Origin: CAYJWL01 sp964373855
GTDB taxonomy: Bacteria; Patescibacteriota; Andersenbacteria; UBA10190
Direction of reading: 5' to 3'
Assembly (NCBI GenBank): GCA_964373855.1
Contig: CAYJWL010000017.1
Span: 1-18,162 of the forward strand
Length of the DNA: 18,162 nucleotides
In this document: one piece after another, positions 18,162 to 18,162 of the stretch
Layout: each line of letters begins with the position of its first letter
Position numbering within the stretch: the stretch's first letter is position 1
The notes under the pieces: model-generated
Told to the model about the DNA's origin: nothing
The model's input: the letters and a program-made list of their open reading frames with translations, nothing else
The model's database searches: none
Position numbers and translations under genes: made by a program

Positions 18162-18162
18162 G

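Overview
The window looks like chromosome of a small-genome bacterium, most likely a member of the Candidate Phyla Radiation (Patescibacteria); this is inference, not proof. The promoters and the tRNA are bacterial. Housekeeping genes (tsaD, valS, metG, hsp20, rfbB) lie singly between many unrecognised genes. MetRS is the short form, the tRNA lacks an encoded CCA, several -10 boxes sit almost on the start codon, and AT-rich CAATTTN runs and a CCCTGAGCTTGTCGAAGG repeat occur, as I associate with such genomes. No rRNA, CRISPR array, IS element or prophage is visible.

Layout. 1-822: the 3' end of an unknown gene, a 103-aa unknown protein started by TTG behind a good ribosome binding site, and two converging terminators. 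830-2783 (minus): a DedA/VTT membrane protein overlapping a family 2 glycosyltransferase with C-terminal membrane anchors, then a separately promoted CsrA-like protein. 2865-4595 (plus): a two-domain protein joining an alpha/beta-hydrolase-like domain to an L-type lectin domain, closed by a terminator. 4604-5837: an AAA ATPase/DUF4143 protein behind a tandem palindromic operator. 5941-6334 (minus): a second CsrA-like gene with a leader like the first. 6373-6554: strong hairpins. 6572-7660 (minus): an exported protein of unknown function, preceded by about 450 bp full of hairpins and tiny reading frames lying downstream of tRNA-Glu(TTC). 8355-10032 (plus): an exported Pro/Cys-rich protein overlapping tsaD. 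10029-10481 (minus): an unknown protein with a duplicated His/Cys motif. 10601-16009 (plus): valS, hsp20, a FAM173-like methyltransferase and metG. 16012-16617: a RelB/RelE-type toxin-antitoxin pair with its own near-consensus promoter. 16669-17709: rfbB, with a decayed copy of its own 3' end behind it. 17853-18161 (minus): a zinc-ribbon protein entering from the right edge.

The most interesting system is the pair of CsrA-like genes (830-1084 and 5941-6201). Both seem to have a helix inserted between strands 2 and 3, as in Pseudomonas RsmN/RsmF, and both keep the C-terminal RNA-binding Arg. Their two roughly 96-nt leaders keep the same block at the predicted start of transcription, the same 62-nt spacing, and the same hairpin that puts the AAAGGAA ribosome binding site in a loop whose stem ends at the ATG. 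This is what one expects of two post-transcriptional regulators that bind their own or each other's mRNA. Second is the stretch 7662-8112, which may be a structured leader, a small-protein operon or a decayed gene.
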